In this document: positions 1 through 8,352 of the stretch, piece after piece
Position numbering within the stretch: position 1 is the stretch's first letter
Layout: each line of letters opens with the position of its first letter
DNA from: Pseudosporangium ferrugineum
GTDB taxonomy: Bacteria; Actinomycetota; Actinomycetes; Mycobacteriales; Micromonosporaceae
Direction: 5' to 3'
DNA length: 64,000 nucleotides
NCBI RefSeq assembly: GCF_003002065.1
Contig: NZ_PVZG01000006.1
Location: 366,310-430,309 of the forward strand
Notes under the pieces: model-generated
What the model saw: the letters and a program-made list of their open reading frames with translations, nothing else
Databases searched by the model: none
Told to the model about the DNA's origin: nothing
Program-made: the position numbers and the translations under genes

Positions 1-1
1 G

Positions 2-544
2 CCGTCGCTCGTCGAGGCCGTCGTCGAGCACCAGCCGGACGTGTCCATCGTGGACGTACGGATGCCGCCCACGCACACCGACGAGGGCCTGCGCGCCGCC
101 ACCGAGGCCCGCAAGCGGGTGCCGGGCAGCCCGGTGCTGGTGCTCTCCCAGTACGTCGAGGTCGAGTACGCCGACGACCTGCTCGCCGACCGCGTCGGCG
201 CGGTGGGCTACCTGCTCAAGGACCGGGTCGCCGAGGTGGCGGACTTCGTCGACGCGCTGCGCCGGGTGGCCGGCGGCGCGACGGTCCTCGACCCCGAGGT
301 GGTCGGCCAGCTGCTGGTCCGGCGCCGGCGCGACGATCCGCTGCGCAACCTGACGCCGCGCGAGCGCGAGGTGCTGGCCCTGATGGCGGAGGGCCGGTCC
401 AACACCGCGATCGCCCGGAAGATCGTGGTGACCGAGGGCGCGGTGGAGAAGCACGTCCGCAACATCTTCACGAAGCTCGACCTGCCGCCGGACGACGAAC
501 AGCACCGCCGCGTGCTCGCCGTGCTGGCCTATCTGCAGGGCTGA
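2..544 (+). CDS. NarL/LuxR-type response regulator (5' end outside window)
   Basis: This is a two-component response regulator whose start lies left of the window; the reading frame is open from base 2. The visible part holds the end of a receiver domain, with the phospho-acceptor aspartate in VDVRMPP and the conserved lysine in YLLKD. A LuxR-type helix-turn-helix follows, with the family pattern LTPREREVLALMAEGRSN and the recognition segment VEKHVRNIFTKL. Such proteins bind DNA after phosphorylation by a partner histidine kinase, which would sit upstream and is not visible. The target genes cannot be told from the sequence. Confidence 0.93.
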   Translation, partial: PSLVEAVVEHQPDVSIVDVRMPPTHTDEGLRAATEARKRVPGSPVLVLSQYVEVEYADDLLADRVGAVGYLLKDRVAEVADFVDALRRVAGGATVLDPEVVGQLLVRRRRDDPLRNLTPREREVLALMAEGRSNTAIARKIVVTEGAVEKHVRNIFTKLDLPPDDEQHRRVLAVLAYLQG

Positions 545-632
545 CCGCCGGCCGCGGTGGTGCTAGCCCTACCGGGCACCGGGTGGCTGGCCGGGTCGTT
601 TCCGCCCTCCCCGCTTCATAGCGTCGGATGTC

Positions 633-2822
633 ATGAAGCACAGGGAGAACGTCACGGGCATGGCGGCACGCGCCGCGGTGTGGAGCGCCCGGCACCGCAC
701 TCTGGCGATCCTCGGCTGGATCGCGTTCGTCGTCGGGGTAACCATCCTCAGTGGACACCTCGGCCTGCGCGAGGCCTCCGCCGGTGACCAGGGGCACGGC
801 GAGTCCGGCCGGGCGGACCGGATCGTCGAGCAGGCCGGCTTCCCGGTCCGGCCGGCCGCCGAGATGGTCATCGTCCAGGGCGCCGGACGGGACGCCGCGG
901 TCAAGGACGCGACGCGGACGCTCGAGGCGCGGCCCGAGGTGGCCACCGTCGCCGCCCCGCTGGTCTCGCCCGACCGCACCTCGACGCTCGTGTCCTTCAC
1001 CCTGAAGGGCGACCCCGAGACGGCGAAGGACCGGGTGCAGCCGGTGCTCGACGCCGTCGCCGGAGTGCAGGGGCGGCACCCCGGCCTGTACGTCGCCGAG
1101 GCCGGTGACGCCAGCGGCGACAAGTTGATCGGCGACTCGCTCGACGAGGGCCTGAACCGGCTGTCGATGCTCTCCATCCCGATCACCCTCGGCATCCTGC
1201 TGGTGGCGTTCGGCGCGGTGGTCGCCGCGCTGCTGCCGGTCGGGCTGGCCGTCACCGCCGTGGTCGCCGCCGTCGGACTGCTCGCGGGGGCGAGCCGACT
1301 GGTGCCGGCCGTGGACACCACGATGCACGTGATGCTGCTCGTCGGCCTGGCGGTCGGCGTCGACTACTGCCTCTTCTACATCCGCCGGGAACGCGACGAA
1401 CGCCGCCTCGGCGCCGATCCGCACCGGGCCCTGGTCATCGCGGCGCAGACCTCGGGCCGCTCGATCTGGGTGTCCGGGCTCACCGTGATCGTCGCGATGG
1501 CCGGCATGTTCCTGACGTACGACGCGACGTTCCAGAGCTTCGCGGTGGGCACGATCCTGGTGGTCTCCACGGCCGTGCTGGGCTCGCTGACCGTGCTGCC
1601 CGCCCTGCTCTCCGCGCTCGGCGACCGGGTCGACTCGATCAAGCTGCCCGGGCTGTACCGGCGGCGCAGCGAGGGCAGGGTGTGGAACGCGGTGCTCCGG
1701 GTCGTCCTCGCCAAGCCGCTGCTGTCCGCCGTGGTCGCGGTCGCGGCGCTCGCCACGCTGGCGGCACCGATGCTGGACCTGCGGACCAAGGGCGAGGGCC
1801 TGGCCGACCTGTCCCCGAAGGCGCCGATCGTGCAGGCGTTCACCCGGATCAACGCGGCCTTCCCGAGCGAGACGTCGCCCGCCGAGGTGGTGGTGCGGGC
1901 CACCACGGTCCGCGGCCCGGCCTTCGCGAAGGCCCTGGCGGACTTCAAGCGCACCGCGGTGCGCACCGGCGGGCTGCGCGAGCCCTTCGAGGTGCGGGTC
2001 AATCCGGCGGGCACGGTCGCGGTCGTGTCGGTGGGCCTGCCCGGCGACGGCAGCGACCGTACGTCGGAACGCGCGCTGGAGACCCTCCGGACGTCGGTGG
2101 CGCCCCAGGCGTTCGGCCGGCTGCCGGGTGCGACGGTGGCGGTCACCGGCGAGACGGCCGGCAACGTCGACTTCAACCGGCGGCTCGACGCGTCGCTGCC
2201 CTGGGTGTTCGGCTTCGTCCTGGGCCTGGCGTTCCTGCTGCTGCTGGTCTCGTTCCGCTCGGTCGTGGTGGCGGCGACCGGCGTGGTGCTCAACCTGCTG
2301 TCCGTCGCGGCGGCGTACGGAATGCTGGTCTACGTCTTCCAGTACGGTCACTTCGAGTCGCTGCTGGACTTCCGGGCGGCCGGCGGCATCACCAACTGGA
2401 TGCCGCTGTTCCTGTTCATCATCCTGTTCGGGCTCTCGATGGACTACCACGTGTTCGTCCTGAGCCGGATCCGTGAGGGCCACGACCGCGGCCTGCCCAC
2501 CCGGGAGGCGGTGGCCCGCGGCATCGGCGGCACGGCGGGCGTCATCACCAGCGCGGCGGTGGTCATGGTGGCGGTGTTCGGGCTGTTCGCGACCCTGCCG
2601 CTGATCTCCACCAAGCAGCTCGGGGTGGGCCTGGCCGCCGCGGTCCTGCTCGACGCGACGATCATCCGGGCGGTGCTGCTGCCGGCGGTGATGGCGCTGC
2701 TCGGCGAGAAGAACTGGTGGCTGCCGCGCTGGCTGGGCTGGCTGCCGCAGGTCGCGCACGAGCCGCCGCCGGCCGCGCCCGCGCCGGTCGCCGGCGACCG
2801 CGAGCTCGTGCCCGCGGCCTGA
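633..2822 (+). CDS. MMPL/RND family transporter
   Basis: A 729-residue membrane transporter of the MMPL branch of the RND superfamily, which uses the proton gradient to export lipids or small hydrophobic molecules. It has the expected two-fold architecture: one helix, an extracellular loop, five helices, then the same again. The repeated proton-relay positions are visible as VGVDYCLFYIRRERDE and LSMDYHVFVLSRIREGHDRG. The first ATG is at 633; a second in-frame ATG at 660 has a better-placed GGGAG upstream and may be the true start. The gene follows the response regulator by about 90 bases and is closed by a strong hairpin. The substrate is unknown. Confidence 0.93.
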   Translation: MKHRENVTGMAARAAVWSARHRTLAILGWIAFVVGVTILSGHLGLREASAGDQGHGESGRADRIVEQAGFPVRPAAEMVIVQGAGRDAAVKDATRTLEARPEVATVAAPLVSPDRTSTLVSFTLKGDPETAKDRVQPVLDAVAGVQGRHPGLYVAEAGDASGDKLIGDSLDEGLNRLSMLSIPITLGILLVAFGAVVAALLPVGLAVTAVVAAVGLLAGASRLVPAVDTTMHVMLLVGLAVGVDYCLFYIRRERDERRLGADPHRALVIAAQTSGRSIWVSGLTVIVAMAGMFLTYDATFQSFAVGTILVVSTAVLGSLTVLPALLSALGDRVDSIKLPGLYRRRSEGRVWNAVLRVVLAKPLLSAVVAVAALATLAAPMLDLRTKGEGLADLSPKAPIVQAFTRINAAFPSETSPAEVVVRATTVRGPAFAKALADFKRTAVRTGGLREPFEVRVNPAGTVAVVSVGLPGDGSDRTSERALETLRTSVAPQAFGRLPGATVAVTGETAGNVDFNRRLDASLPWVFGFVLGLAFLLLLVSFRSVVVAATGVVLNLLSVAAAYGMLVYVFQYGHFESLLDFRAAGGITNWMPLFLFIILFGLSMDYHVFVLSRIREGHDRGLPTREAVARGIGGTAGVITSAAVVMVAVFGLFATLPLISTKQLGVGLAAAVLLDATIIRAVLLPAVMALLGEKNWWLPRWLGWLPQVAHEPPPAAPAPVAGDRELVPAA

Positions 2823-2830
2823 TCGCCGGG

Positions 2831-2864
2831 ACGAGGGGCGACCGCGGAAGCGGTCGCCCCTCGT
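2831..2864 (+). terminator. Strong hairpin terminator after the MMPL gene
   Basis: A perfect 15-base inverted repeat, ACGAGGGGCGACCGC with its complement, spaced by GGAA, begins 9 bases after the MMPL stop. There is no T run, which is common in high-GC actinomycetes. It lies between convergent genes and could serve both directions. Confidence 0.85.
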
Positions 2865-2880
2865 GGTGTCCCGGGGGACG

Positions 2881-3054
2881 TCAGCTCTTGAAGGCGTCCT
2901 TGATGTTCTCGCCGGCCTGCTTGAGCTTCGAGCCGGTCTGGTCGGCCTTGCCCTCGGCCTCGAGCCGCTCGTCGTCGGTGGCCTTGCCGACGCCCTCCTT
3001 GGCCTTGCCGCCCAGTTCCTCGGCCTTGTTGTCGATCTTGTCGTCGATGCCCAC
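2881..3054 (-). CDS. CsbD family stress protein
   Basis: A small, highly charged 57-residue protein beginning VGIDDKIDNKAEELGGKAKE and ending QAGENIKDAFKS. This matches the CsbD family, small hydrophilic proteins usually induced by general stress in bacteria; their biochemical role is not settled. The GTG start at 3054 is fixed by a perfect AGGAGG (complement of 3060-3065) five bases upstream. The gene is shorter than usual gene-finding cut-offs. A GGGTAG lies on the minus strand about 35 bases upstream of the Shine-Dalgarno and could be the -10 of a stress sigma promoter, but I cannot see a convincing -35. Confidence 0.88.
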   Translation of the reverse strand: MGIDDKIDNKAEELGGKAKEGVGKATDDERLEAEGKADQTGSKLKQAGENIKDAFKS

Positions 3055-3159
3055 GGAAACCTCCTGGGGAGCGTTGTCTACGAGTTCTCCCTACCCCCGG
3101 ACGCGGCACCCAATCCTGCGGGGACGGGGCAGCGGGGCGTCGTTCGCTTCTCTACACTC

Positions 3160-3177
3160 CGTCGATATTGATCGACG
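3160..3177. promoter_or_regulatory. Inverted repeat upstream of the protease gene
   Basis: CGTCGAT and ATCGACG form a 7-base inverted repeat spaced by ATTG, ending 18 bases before the protease start and lying between two divergent genes. It may be an operator or a 5' UTR hairpin; only the symmetry supports it. Confidence 0.35.
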
Positions 3178-3195
3178 TCGACGAATGGAGACCGC

Positions 3196-3750
3196 GTGAG
3201 ACGCTTCCTCAGGGCCGTGATGGCCGCCGCGCTGCTCGGCTCGGCGGCGGTGATCGTCGCGCCGGGTGCCGCCCAGGCCGCGGTGCCACCCTTCGACGCT
3301 TGCCGGTATTCGGGCAGCAATCCCACCATCAAGGTCAACAGCCATGCCACGACCGCCTACCACGACGCGCTCGGCGCCGGCATGAACCGGTGGAACGCCA
3401 CCTCGGCCCCCGGTGTGTTCCAGTTCGCCGACCGGGGCGCGAACATCGAGGCGTGGACGATCTACAGCGCGGAGGACTGGTGGGCCGAGACGGGGGCCCC
3501 GTGCAACTCCCAGCGGTACTGGACGTCCACGGTGCAGATGAACTTCAACGACCGCATGATGGCGGGCTTCAGCGTCCGGGAGAAGTGGGTCGTCGCCACC
3601 CACGAGCTGGGCCACGCCTACGGGCTCGGCCACGTGGAGATGAGCTGCGCCGGCCGGCCCTCGGTGATGGAACAGGGCACGGACAAGTTCGGATGCCCCG
3701 GCACGCCGCCCTGGGCCGACGACGTCGTCGGCGTCGACAACATCTACTAG
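3196..3750 (+). CDS. Secreted matrixin-like zinc metalloprotease
   Basis: A 184-residue secreted protein with a typical signal peptide (about residues 1-28, ending in AQA) and the zinc-binding motif HELGHAYGLGH at residues 136-146, the HExxHxxGxxH signature of metzincins. A downstream methionine in PSVMEQG may be the Met-turn. Four cysteines in the mature part suggest disulfides. Proteases of this kind cleave proteins outside the cell; the substrate is unknown. The GTG start follows a GGAG. The stop overlaps the Shine-Dalgarno of the lipoprotein gene behind it, so the two are probably one transcript. Confidence 0.85.
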   Translation: MRRFLRAVMAAALLGSAAVIVAPGAAQAAVPPFDACRYSGSNPTIKVNSHATTAYHDALGAGMNRWNATSAPGVFQFADRGANIEAWTIYSAEDWWAETGAPCNSQRYWTSTVQMNFNDRMMAGFSVREKWVVATHELGHAYGLGHVEMSCAGRPSVMEQGTDKFGCPGTPPWADDVVGVDNIY

Positions 3751-3758
3751 GAGGCGTC

Positions 3759-4334
3759 GTGAGAATTTTCCGAGCAGTGACCGTGCCGGCCGCCGTCGCG
3801 CTGATCGCCGCCCTGAGCGCTTGTGGCAGCACCGCGGGCCCGGCAGCGAGCGAGCCCGGCGCGAACACCAGGAACGTCGCGCACTTCGACGGCCCGGTCT
3901 ACCGGACGGTCGACGCCCTCGACGCCGCCGCCGACATCGTGGTGCGGGGCACGGTGACGCGGTTGCGGGCCACCACGACGGAGCAGCGGTTGCAGCACGT
4001 CAGCACGCGGGCGAGGGAGCTCCCCCTGGCCCTCTACGAGGTGAGCACCGCCGAGGTGCTCCGCGGCTCGGCCGCACCGACGATCCTGGTCACCAGGATC
4101 GACACCGAGCGGCTCGCGACGGATGCGCAGACCCCGTTCGAACCGGGCGGCGAGGTGGTGCTCTTCCTGCGCGACACGACGTACGAGTGGGAGGGCGCCG
4201 ACGTGTACTCGGTGGTCGGCATGGATCAGGGGTTCTTCGCCGTCGAGGGCGGCAAGCTGCGCGGCGTGCAGAAGTCGGGCACCCCGGCTGCCGGGGGCCG
4301 CACGGTGGCCGAGGTCGCCCAGCAGGTGCGGTGA
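3759..4334 (+). CDS. Putative lipoprotein of unknown function
   Basis: A 191-residue protein with a lipobox (LSAC, cysteine 22), so probably anchored to the outer face of the membrane. I do not recognise the mature domain. It has beta-rich stretches such as ADIVVRGTVTRL and GGEVVLFLRDT. The GTG start at 3759 is chosen because a perfect AGGAGG overlaps the stop of the protease gene five bases upstream. The tight spacing suggests it is made together with the protease, perhaps as a partner or inhibitor; that is inference. Confidence 0.75.
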   Translation: MRIFRAVTVPAAVALIAALSACGSTAGPAASEPGANTRNVAHFDGPVYRTVDALDAAADIVVRGTVTRLRATTTEQRLQHVSTRARELPLALYEVSTAEVLRGSAAPTILVTRIDTERLATDAQTPFEPGGEVVLFLRDTTYEWEGADVYSVVGMDQGFFAVEGGKLRGVQKSGTPAAGGRTVAEVAQQVR

Positions 4335-4337
4335 CCT

Positions 4338-4374
4338 CCGGCGGCCCGGGGCGTGACACTCCCCGGGCCGCCGG
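4338..4374. terminator. Bidirectional terminator between convergent genes
   Basis: A perfect 14-base inverted repeat (CCGGCGGCCCGGGG and complement) with a nine-base loop lies four bases after the lipoprotein stop and 14 bases before the stop of the facing GGDEF-EAL gene. Confidence 0.85.
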
Positions 4375-4388
4375 CCGGCCGCGACCGG

Positions 4389-6665
4389 TCAGGCCGGGGA
4401 CACCGCCGGCGAGGGCATCAGCGAGGTCTTCGCCGCGAGGAGCTCGCTGAGCCGGGCCGGGGGCATCGGCCGCGCGAAGTGGTAGCCCTGCGCCGCGACG
4501 TAGCCCAGCGACAGCAGCTGCTCGGCCTGATCGGCCGTCTCGACGCCCTCGGCCACCGCGTGCAGGCCGAGCGCCTGGGCCAGGTGGATCACCGCGGCCG
4601 AGACCGGCGGGCGGTCGTCGACCTGCGACTGGGTGAAGGAGCGGTCCAGCTTGATCTCGTCGATCGGGCAGTCGTGCAGCAGCGTCAGCGTCGAGTGCCC
4701 GGTGCCGAAGTCGTCCAGGGAGACGCGGACGCCCATCCGCCGCAGCCGCAGCAGGTTGATCACCGACGGCCCCGGCTCGAGCGCCATCGTCTCGGTGATC
4801 TCCAGGACCACCCGGTCGGCGTCGATGCCGTACTCGGCGAGCAGCGTGCCCACGTGCTCGGCGAAGCCGGGTTCGCGCAGGTCGCGGGCGGAGACGTTGA
4901 CGTTGAGCACCCGCGGGGCGGCGTCGCCGTGGATGACGTTCCACTCGGCGAGCTGGGCGAAGGCCGTACGCATCACCCAGTGCCCGAGCTGCACGATCAG
5001 GCCGGTGCGCTCGGCGACCGGGATGAACGCGTCGGGGGCGAGCGTCCCGCGCAGCGGGTGGGCCCAGCGGACCAGCGCCTCGGCGCCCATGATGTGGCCG
5101 TCGTCCAGCGAGACGATGGGCTGGTAGAGCAGGAACAGCTGGCCGTCCTCGATCGCGCCGCGCAGCTCGGAGCCCAGGTCGTTGCCGGTGACCGCCATGG
5201 TCGGGTCGTAGTGCAGGCAGGCGGTGCCGGGGATGGTCTTGGCCGCGTACATCGCGATGTCGGCGTGGCGCAGCAGCACCGAGGGCCGGTCGCCGGTGCG
5301 CCCGTCCGCGATGCCGATGCTGGCCCGGATGGGCAGCTCGTGGCCGTCGGCGTACACGGGCTGCTTGAGGGCGTTCATCATCCGCTCCGCGGCCAGGTCC
5401 GCGGCGGCCGGGTCGGCGTCGTCCAGCACGACGACGAACTCGTCGCCGCCGAGCCGGGCGACGGTGTCCTCGGCGCGGACGCAGCCCTCCAGCCGCTTCG
5501 CCACCCCGACCAGCAGCAGGTCGCCGACCTCGTGTCCGAGGGTGTCGTTGACCTCCTTGAAGTCGTCGAGGTCGATGAGCGCCACGGCGACCGGGCGGTC
5601 GCCGGGCGCGTTGAGGGCCTTCTCGAGCCGGGTGTGGAACAGCACCCGGTTGGGCAGCTCGGTCAGCCCGTCGTGGGTGGCGCTGTGATCGAGGCGGGCG
5701 AGCAGCCGGCTGTTGTCGCGGAACGCGGTCAGCTGGCGCAGCACCACCAGCGCGGTGAGCACCACCGCGGAGGCGACCACGACCGCCGCGTCGGAGCTGC
5801 GCGTCGCGGTCACGTAGATCAGCAGCCCGTCGACGGCGGCGACGGCCACGTACGGCAGCACGCTGAACGACCGGCGCCGGGGCTCGACCACGCCGCGGCG
5901 GGTGCCGCCGGGGGTGGTGCGCTGGCGGGCGGCGGCCAGGACGGCGAAGTAGTAGACGATCGGCGTGCTCACCATGTCGGGGAAGAGGTGCGCGTCGACC
6001 GCCTCGAACGTGCCGCGGAACAGCGGCGCGACCGCACCGACGAACATGGCGACGGCGAGCAGCCGCAGCGCCTCGTTGTCGATGTGGGAATGACTGGACA
6101 GTACGAACTTGGCCACCGCGAACACGGCCAGGATGGCGATCATCGTGACGAACAGCGACAGGTAGAAGCCCGCGTCGTCGCCGTTGCTCAGGGCCGTACG
6201 GGTGGAGAAGTGCCAGAGGAACACCGCGGCGGCCAGCATCATCGTGCCGGCGTCGAGCACCACCCGGAGCAGCTCGCCGGCCGACCGGCGGCCGAGTGGG
6301 AGCCGGAAGAGCGCGTACATGATGATCAGCACCCCGGTGCCGCACATGATCAGCATCACCGGCCCGGTCTGCGCCCCGCGCGGGTGGTCCTCGGAGAGGA
6401 CGTCCACCGCCTGCGCGGCCACCCCGAACGCGATGAACACCGCGGCCGCCGTCAGGTGCCGCCAGAACCGCCGGGCGGCCGGCAACAGCGTCTCCGTCCG
6501 CGCGGTCCGGCGCAGGCCGACCACCAACAGGGCGCCGCCGACGATCGTGGGCAGCCAGAGGAGCAGGCGGGGCCCGACCGGGTGCACCACATTGACGGCG
6601 AACCAGAGGGTCGCGACGAGTGCGGACACGCCGGACGCGCGCAGCAGCCGGTCCGATCCGTGCAC
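4389..6665 (-). CDS. Membrane GGDEF-EAL cyclic-di-GMP enzyme
   Basis: A 758-residue protein with an N-terminal block of about eight to nine membrane helices (residues 10-330), a GGDEF domain (LGGDEF near residue 405) and an EAL domain (EALVRW near 528). The diguanylate cyclase motif is intact. The phosphodiesterase residues also look complete: NVNVS, LEITET, LDDFGTGHS, IKLDRSF and AEGVET. It could both make and break cyclic-di-GMP, with the membrane part sensing an unknown signal. The GTG start at 6665 is chosen because AAGGAG lies five bases upstream; an ATG at 6812 would add 49 non-conserved residues and overlap the divergent gene. Confidence 0.9.
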   Translation of the reverse strand: MHGSDRLLRASGVSALVATLWFAVNVVHPVGPRLLLWLPTIVGGALLVVGLRRTARTETLLPAARRFWRHLTAAAVFIAFGVAAQAVDVLSEDHPRGAQTGPVMLIMCGTGVLIIMYALFRLPLGRRSAGELLRVVLDAGTMMLAAAVFLWHFSTRTALSNGDDAGFYLSLFVTMIAILAVFAVAKFVLSSHSHIDNEALRLLAVAMFVGAVAPLFRGTFEAVDAHLFPDMVSTPIVYYFAVLAAARQRTTPGGTRRGVVEPRRRSFSVLPYVAVAAVDGLLIYVTATRSSDAAVVVASAVVLTALVVLRQLTAFRDNSRLLARLDHSATHDGLTELPNRVLFHTRLEKALNAPGDRPVAVALIDLDDFKEVNDTLGHEVGDLLLVGVAKRLEGCVRAEDTVARLGGDEFVVVLDDADPAAADLAAERMMNALKQPVYADGHELPIRASIGIADGRTGDRPSVLLRHADIAMYAAKTIPGTACLHYDPTMAVTGNDLGSELRGAIEDGQLFLLYQPIVSLDDGHIMGAEALVRWAHPLRGTLAPDAFIPVAERTGLIVQLGHWVMRTAFAQLAEWNVIHGDAAPRVLNVNVSARDLREPGFAEHVGTLLAEYGIDADRVVLEITETMALEPGPSVINLLRLRRMGVRVSLDDFGTGHSTLTLLHDCPIDEIKLDRSFTQSQVDDRPPVSAAVIHLAQALGLHAVAEGVETADQAEQLLSLGYVAAQGYHFARPMPPARLSELLAAKTSLMPSPAVSPA

Positions 6666-6801
6666 GGTGACTCCTTCAGCTTCCGATCCGATACCGCTCC
6701 ATCGGTCGCCGAGGGCCCGGGGTGAGAGATTGCGGCCCGACTCACCGCGGACGCGTCCCGGACAACTCCGGTTCCGCCTTTCGTCACCCGGGGGGACGAG
6801 C

Positions 6802-7854
6802 GTGATCGGCATGAATACCGTGCTGCTGTCGGTGGTCGTGCCGGTGTACCGGGTCGAGGGCTACCTCTATCAGTGCCTCGAGTCGATCCGGGCCGGGCTG
6901 ACCGCCGCGGAGTCGGCGTCGGTCGAGGTCATCGCGGTCGACGACGCGTCGCCGGACGGCTGCGGGGCGATGCTCGACGGGTACGCCGACCGCCACGGCG
7001 ACCTGCGGGTGGTGCACCTGAGCCGCAACGTGGGCCTGGGGCTCGCGCGCAACGCCGGGCTCGCCGAGGCCCGCGGTGACTACGTCTGGTTCGTCGACAG
7101 CGACGACTGGCTCCCGCCCGGCTCCGTCCGCGCCGTGCTCGACCGCCTGCGCGCCGACCGCCCGGACGTGCTGCTCGTGGACCACCTCCGGGTGCACGAG
7201 AACGGCCGCCTCGAGCCCGACGCCAGCAGCGGCGCGCTCAAGGACCCGGGCCTGCCCAGCCTGATCAGGCTCCAGCACACCGCCTGGAACCGGATCGTGC
7301 GCTGCGGCCTGCTCGAGGAGCTCGACCTGCGCTTCCTGCCCGGTTGGTACGAGGACGTCCCGTTCAGCAACCCGGTGCTGATCGCCGCCCGGAGCGTCTC
7401 CGTGCTCGACCGGGTCTGCTACCACTACCGGATCGGCCGGCTCGGGGCGATCACCGCGACCCGCAGCGAGCGGCACTTCGAGGCCTTCGACCAGTACGAC
7501 CGGATGCTCGCCTGGGTCGCCGCGCGCGATCCCGAGCCGTGGCTGCGGCACCAGCTGTTCACCTTGATGGTCAACCACCTGCTGGTGGTGGCGGGCAACG
7601 ACGGCCGCCTGCACCCGGGCCGCCGGCGGGCGTTCTTCAAGCGCCTGGTCGCGCACTACCGCCGCTACCTGCCGGCGGGCTATCCGGGCCACCCGGGGAT
7701 CAAACACCGCCTGGTCCGGCTGGGCAGCTACGCGCTGTACGCGGCGCTGCGGCAGGCGTACCGGATCGGCAAGCGTGACCCCGAGCTGTCACCTGCGGTT
7801 CGCCCGGTCCTCGCCTCGGCGCCACAACCGGCTCAGGCGGCGACCATACGGTGA
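6802..7854 (+). CDS. Family 2 glycosyltransferase
   Basis: A 350-residue GT-A fold glycosyltransferase. The start of the fold is LSVVVPVYRVEGYLYQCLES, with nucleotide-binding VDDASPDG and the metal-binding motif in WFVDSDDWLPPGS. Such enzymes move a sugar from a nucleotide donor to a growing surface glycan at the membrane. The GTG at 6802, with GGGGGA six bases upstream, is preferred over the ATG at 6811. It heads a six-gene set with pseudaminic-type genes, so it may build a polymer containing a nonulosonic acid. Donor and acceptor cannot be read from the sequence. Confidence 0.88.
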   Translation: MIGMNTVLLSVVVPVYRVEGYLYQCLESIRAGLTAAESASVEVIAVDDASPDGCGAMLDGYADRHGDLRVVHLSRNVGLGLARNAGLAEARGDYVWFVDSDDWLPPGSVRAVLDRLRADRPDVLLVDHLRVHENGRLEPDASSGALKDPGLPSLIRLQHTAWNRIVRCGLLEELDLRFLPGWYEDVPFSNPVLIAARSVSVLDRVCYHYRIGRLGAITATRSERHFEAFDQYDRMLAWVAARDPEPWLRHQLFTLMVNHLLVVAGNDGRLHPGRRRAFFKRLVAHYRRYLPAGYPGHPGIKHRLVRLGSYALYAALRQAYRIGKRDPELSPAVRPVLASAPQPAQAATIR

Positions 7855-7866
7855 CGCCTCCACAAC

Positions 7867-8352
7867 GTGAGAGGTGTGCCAAGAGTGCTCCGTGCTGCCG
7901 TCGATGCTGATCGCGACACCGTGCTCGCCTGGCGCAACCATCCGGACGTGCGCGCGGTCAGCCTGACCACCCACGTCATCACGCCGGAGGAGCACGCCCG
8001 GTGGTGGGACGCCGCGATGGGCGACCCCCGGCGGCACCTCCTGATCTTCGACGACAAGGGCGTCGTCATCTTCGACCTGCGGGAGGACCCGCCGAGCTGG
8101 AGCTTCTACCTGGACGTCGAGGGGCTCGGCGGCGCGCTGCTGCCGACCTGGATGCGGCTGGAACAGGCCGCGGTCCGGTACGCCTTCGACGACCTCGGCC
8201 TGCGGCGGCTCGGCGGCGAGACGCTGGCGGGCAACACCCAGGTGCTGGCCCTGCACCGGCGCTTCGGCTTCCGCGAGACGAAGCGCTACGAACGGGTGAT
8301 CGACGGCACGCCGCAGACCGTGGTGTGGACCGAGAGAGGGACCGACCAGTGA
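7867..8352 (+). CDS. pseH: PseH-like GNAT N-acetyltransferase
   Basis: A 161-residue GNAT acetyltransferase. The N-terminal part (VLAWRNHPDVRAVSLTTHVI, then TPEEHARWW) strongly resembles PseH, which acetylates the 4-amino group of the UDP-linked intermediate in pseudaminic acid synthesis. The acetyl-CoA binding region is near LEQAAVRYAFDDLGLRR and the family end motif is NTQVLALHRRFGFRET. The start is unclear: GTG at 7867, 7876 or 7885. Its stop overlaps the GTG of the PseI-like gene by four bases, implying translational coupling. The other enzymes of the pathway (PseB, C, G, F) are not in the window. Confidence 0.75.
   Translation: MRGVPRVLRAAVDADRDTVLAWRNHPDVRAVSLTTHVITPEEHARWWDAAMGDPRRHLLIFDDKGVVIFDLREDPPSWSFYLDVEGLGGALLPTWMRLEQAAVRYAFDDLGLRRLGGETLAGNTQVLALHRRFGFRETKRYERVIDGTPQTVVWTERGTDQ

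Noticed and set aside
468..2759. Long open frame antisense to the MMPL gene
   Set aside because: Low-complexity Arg/Gly/His/Gln-rich translation typical of antisense frames in GC-rich DNA. Similar frames at 8286-10892, 48654-51794 and 60413-63703 were rejected for the same reason.
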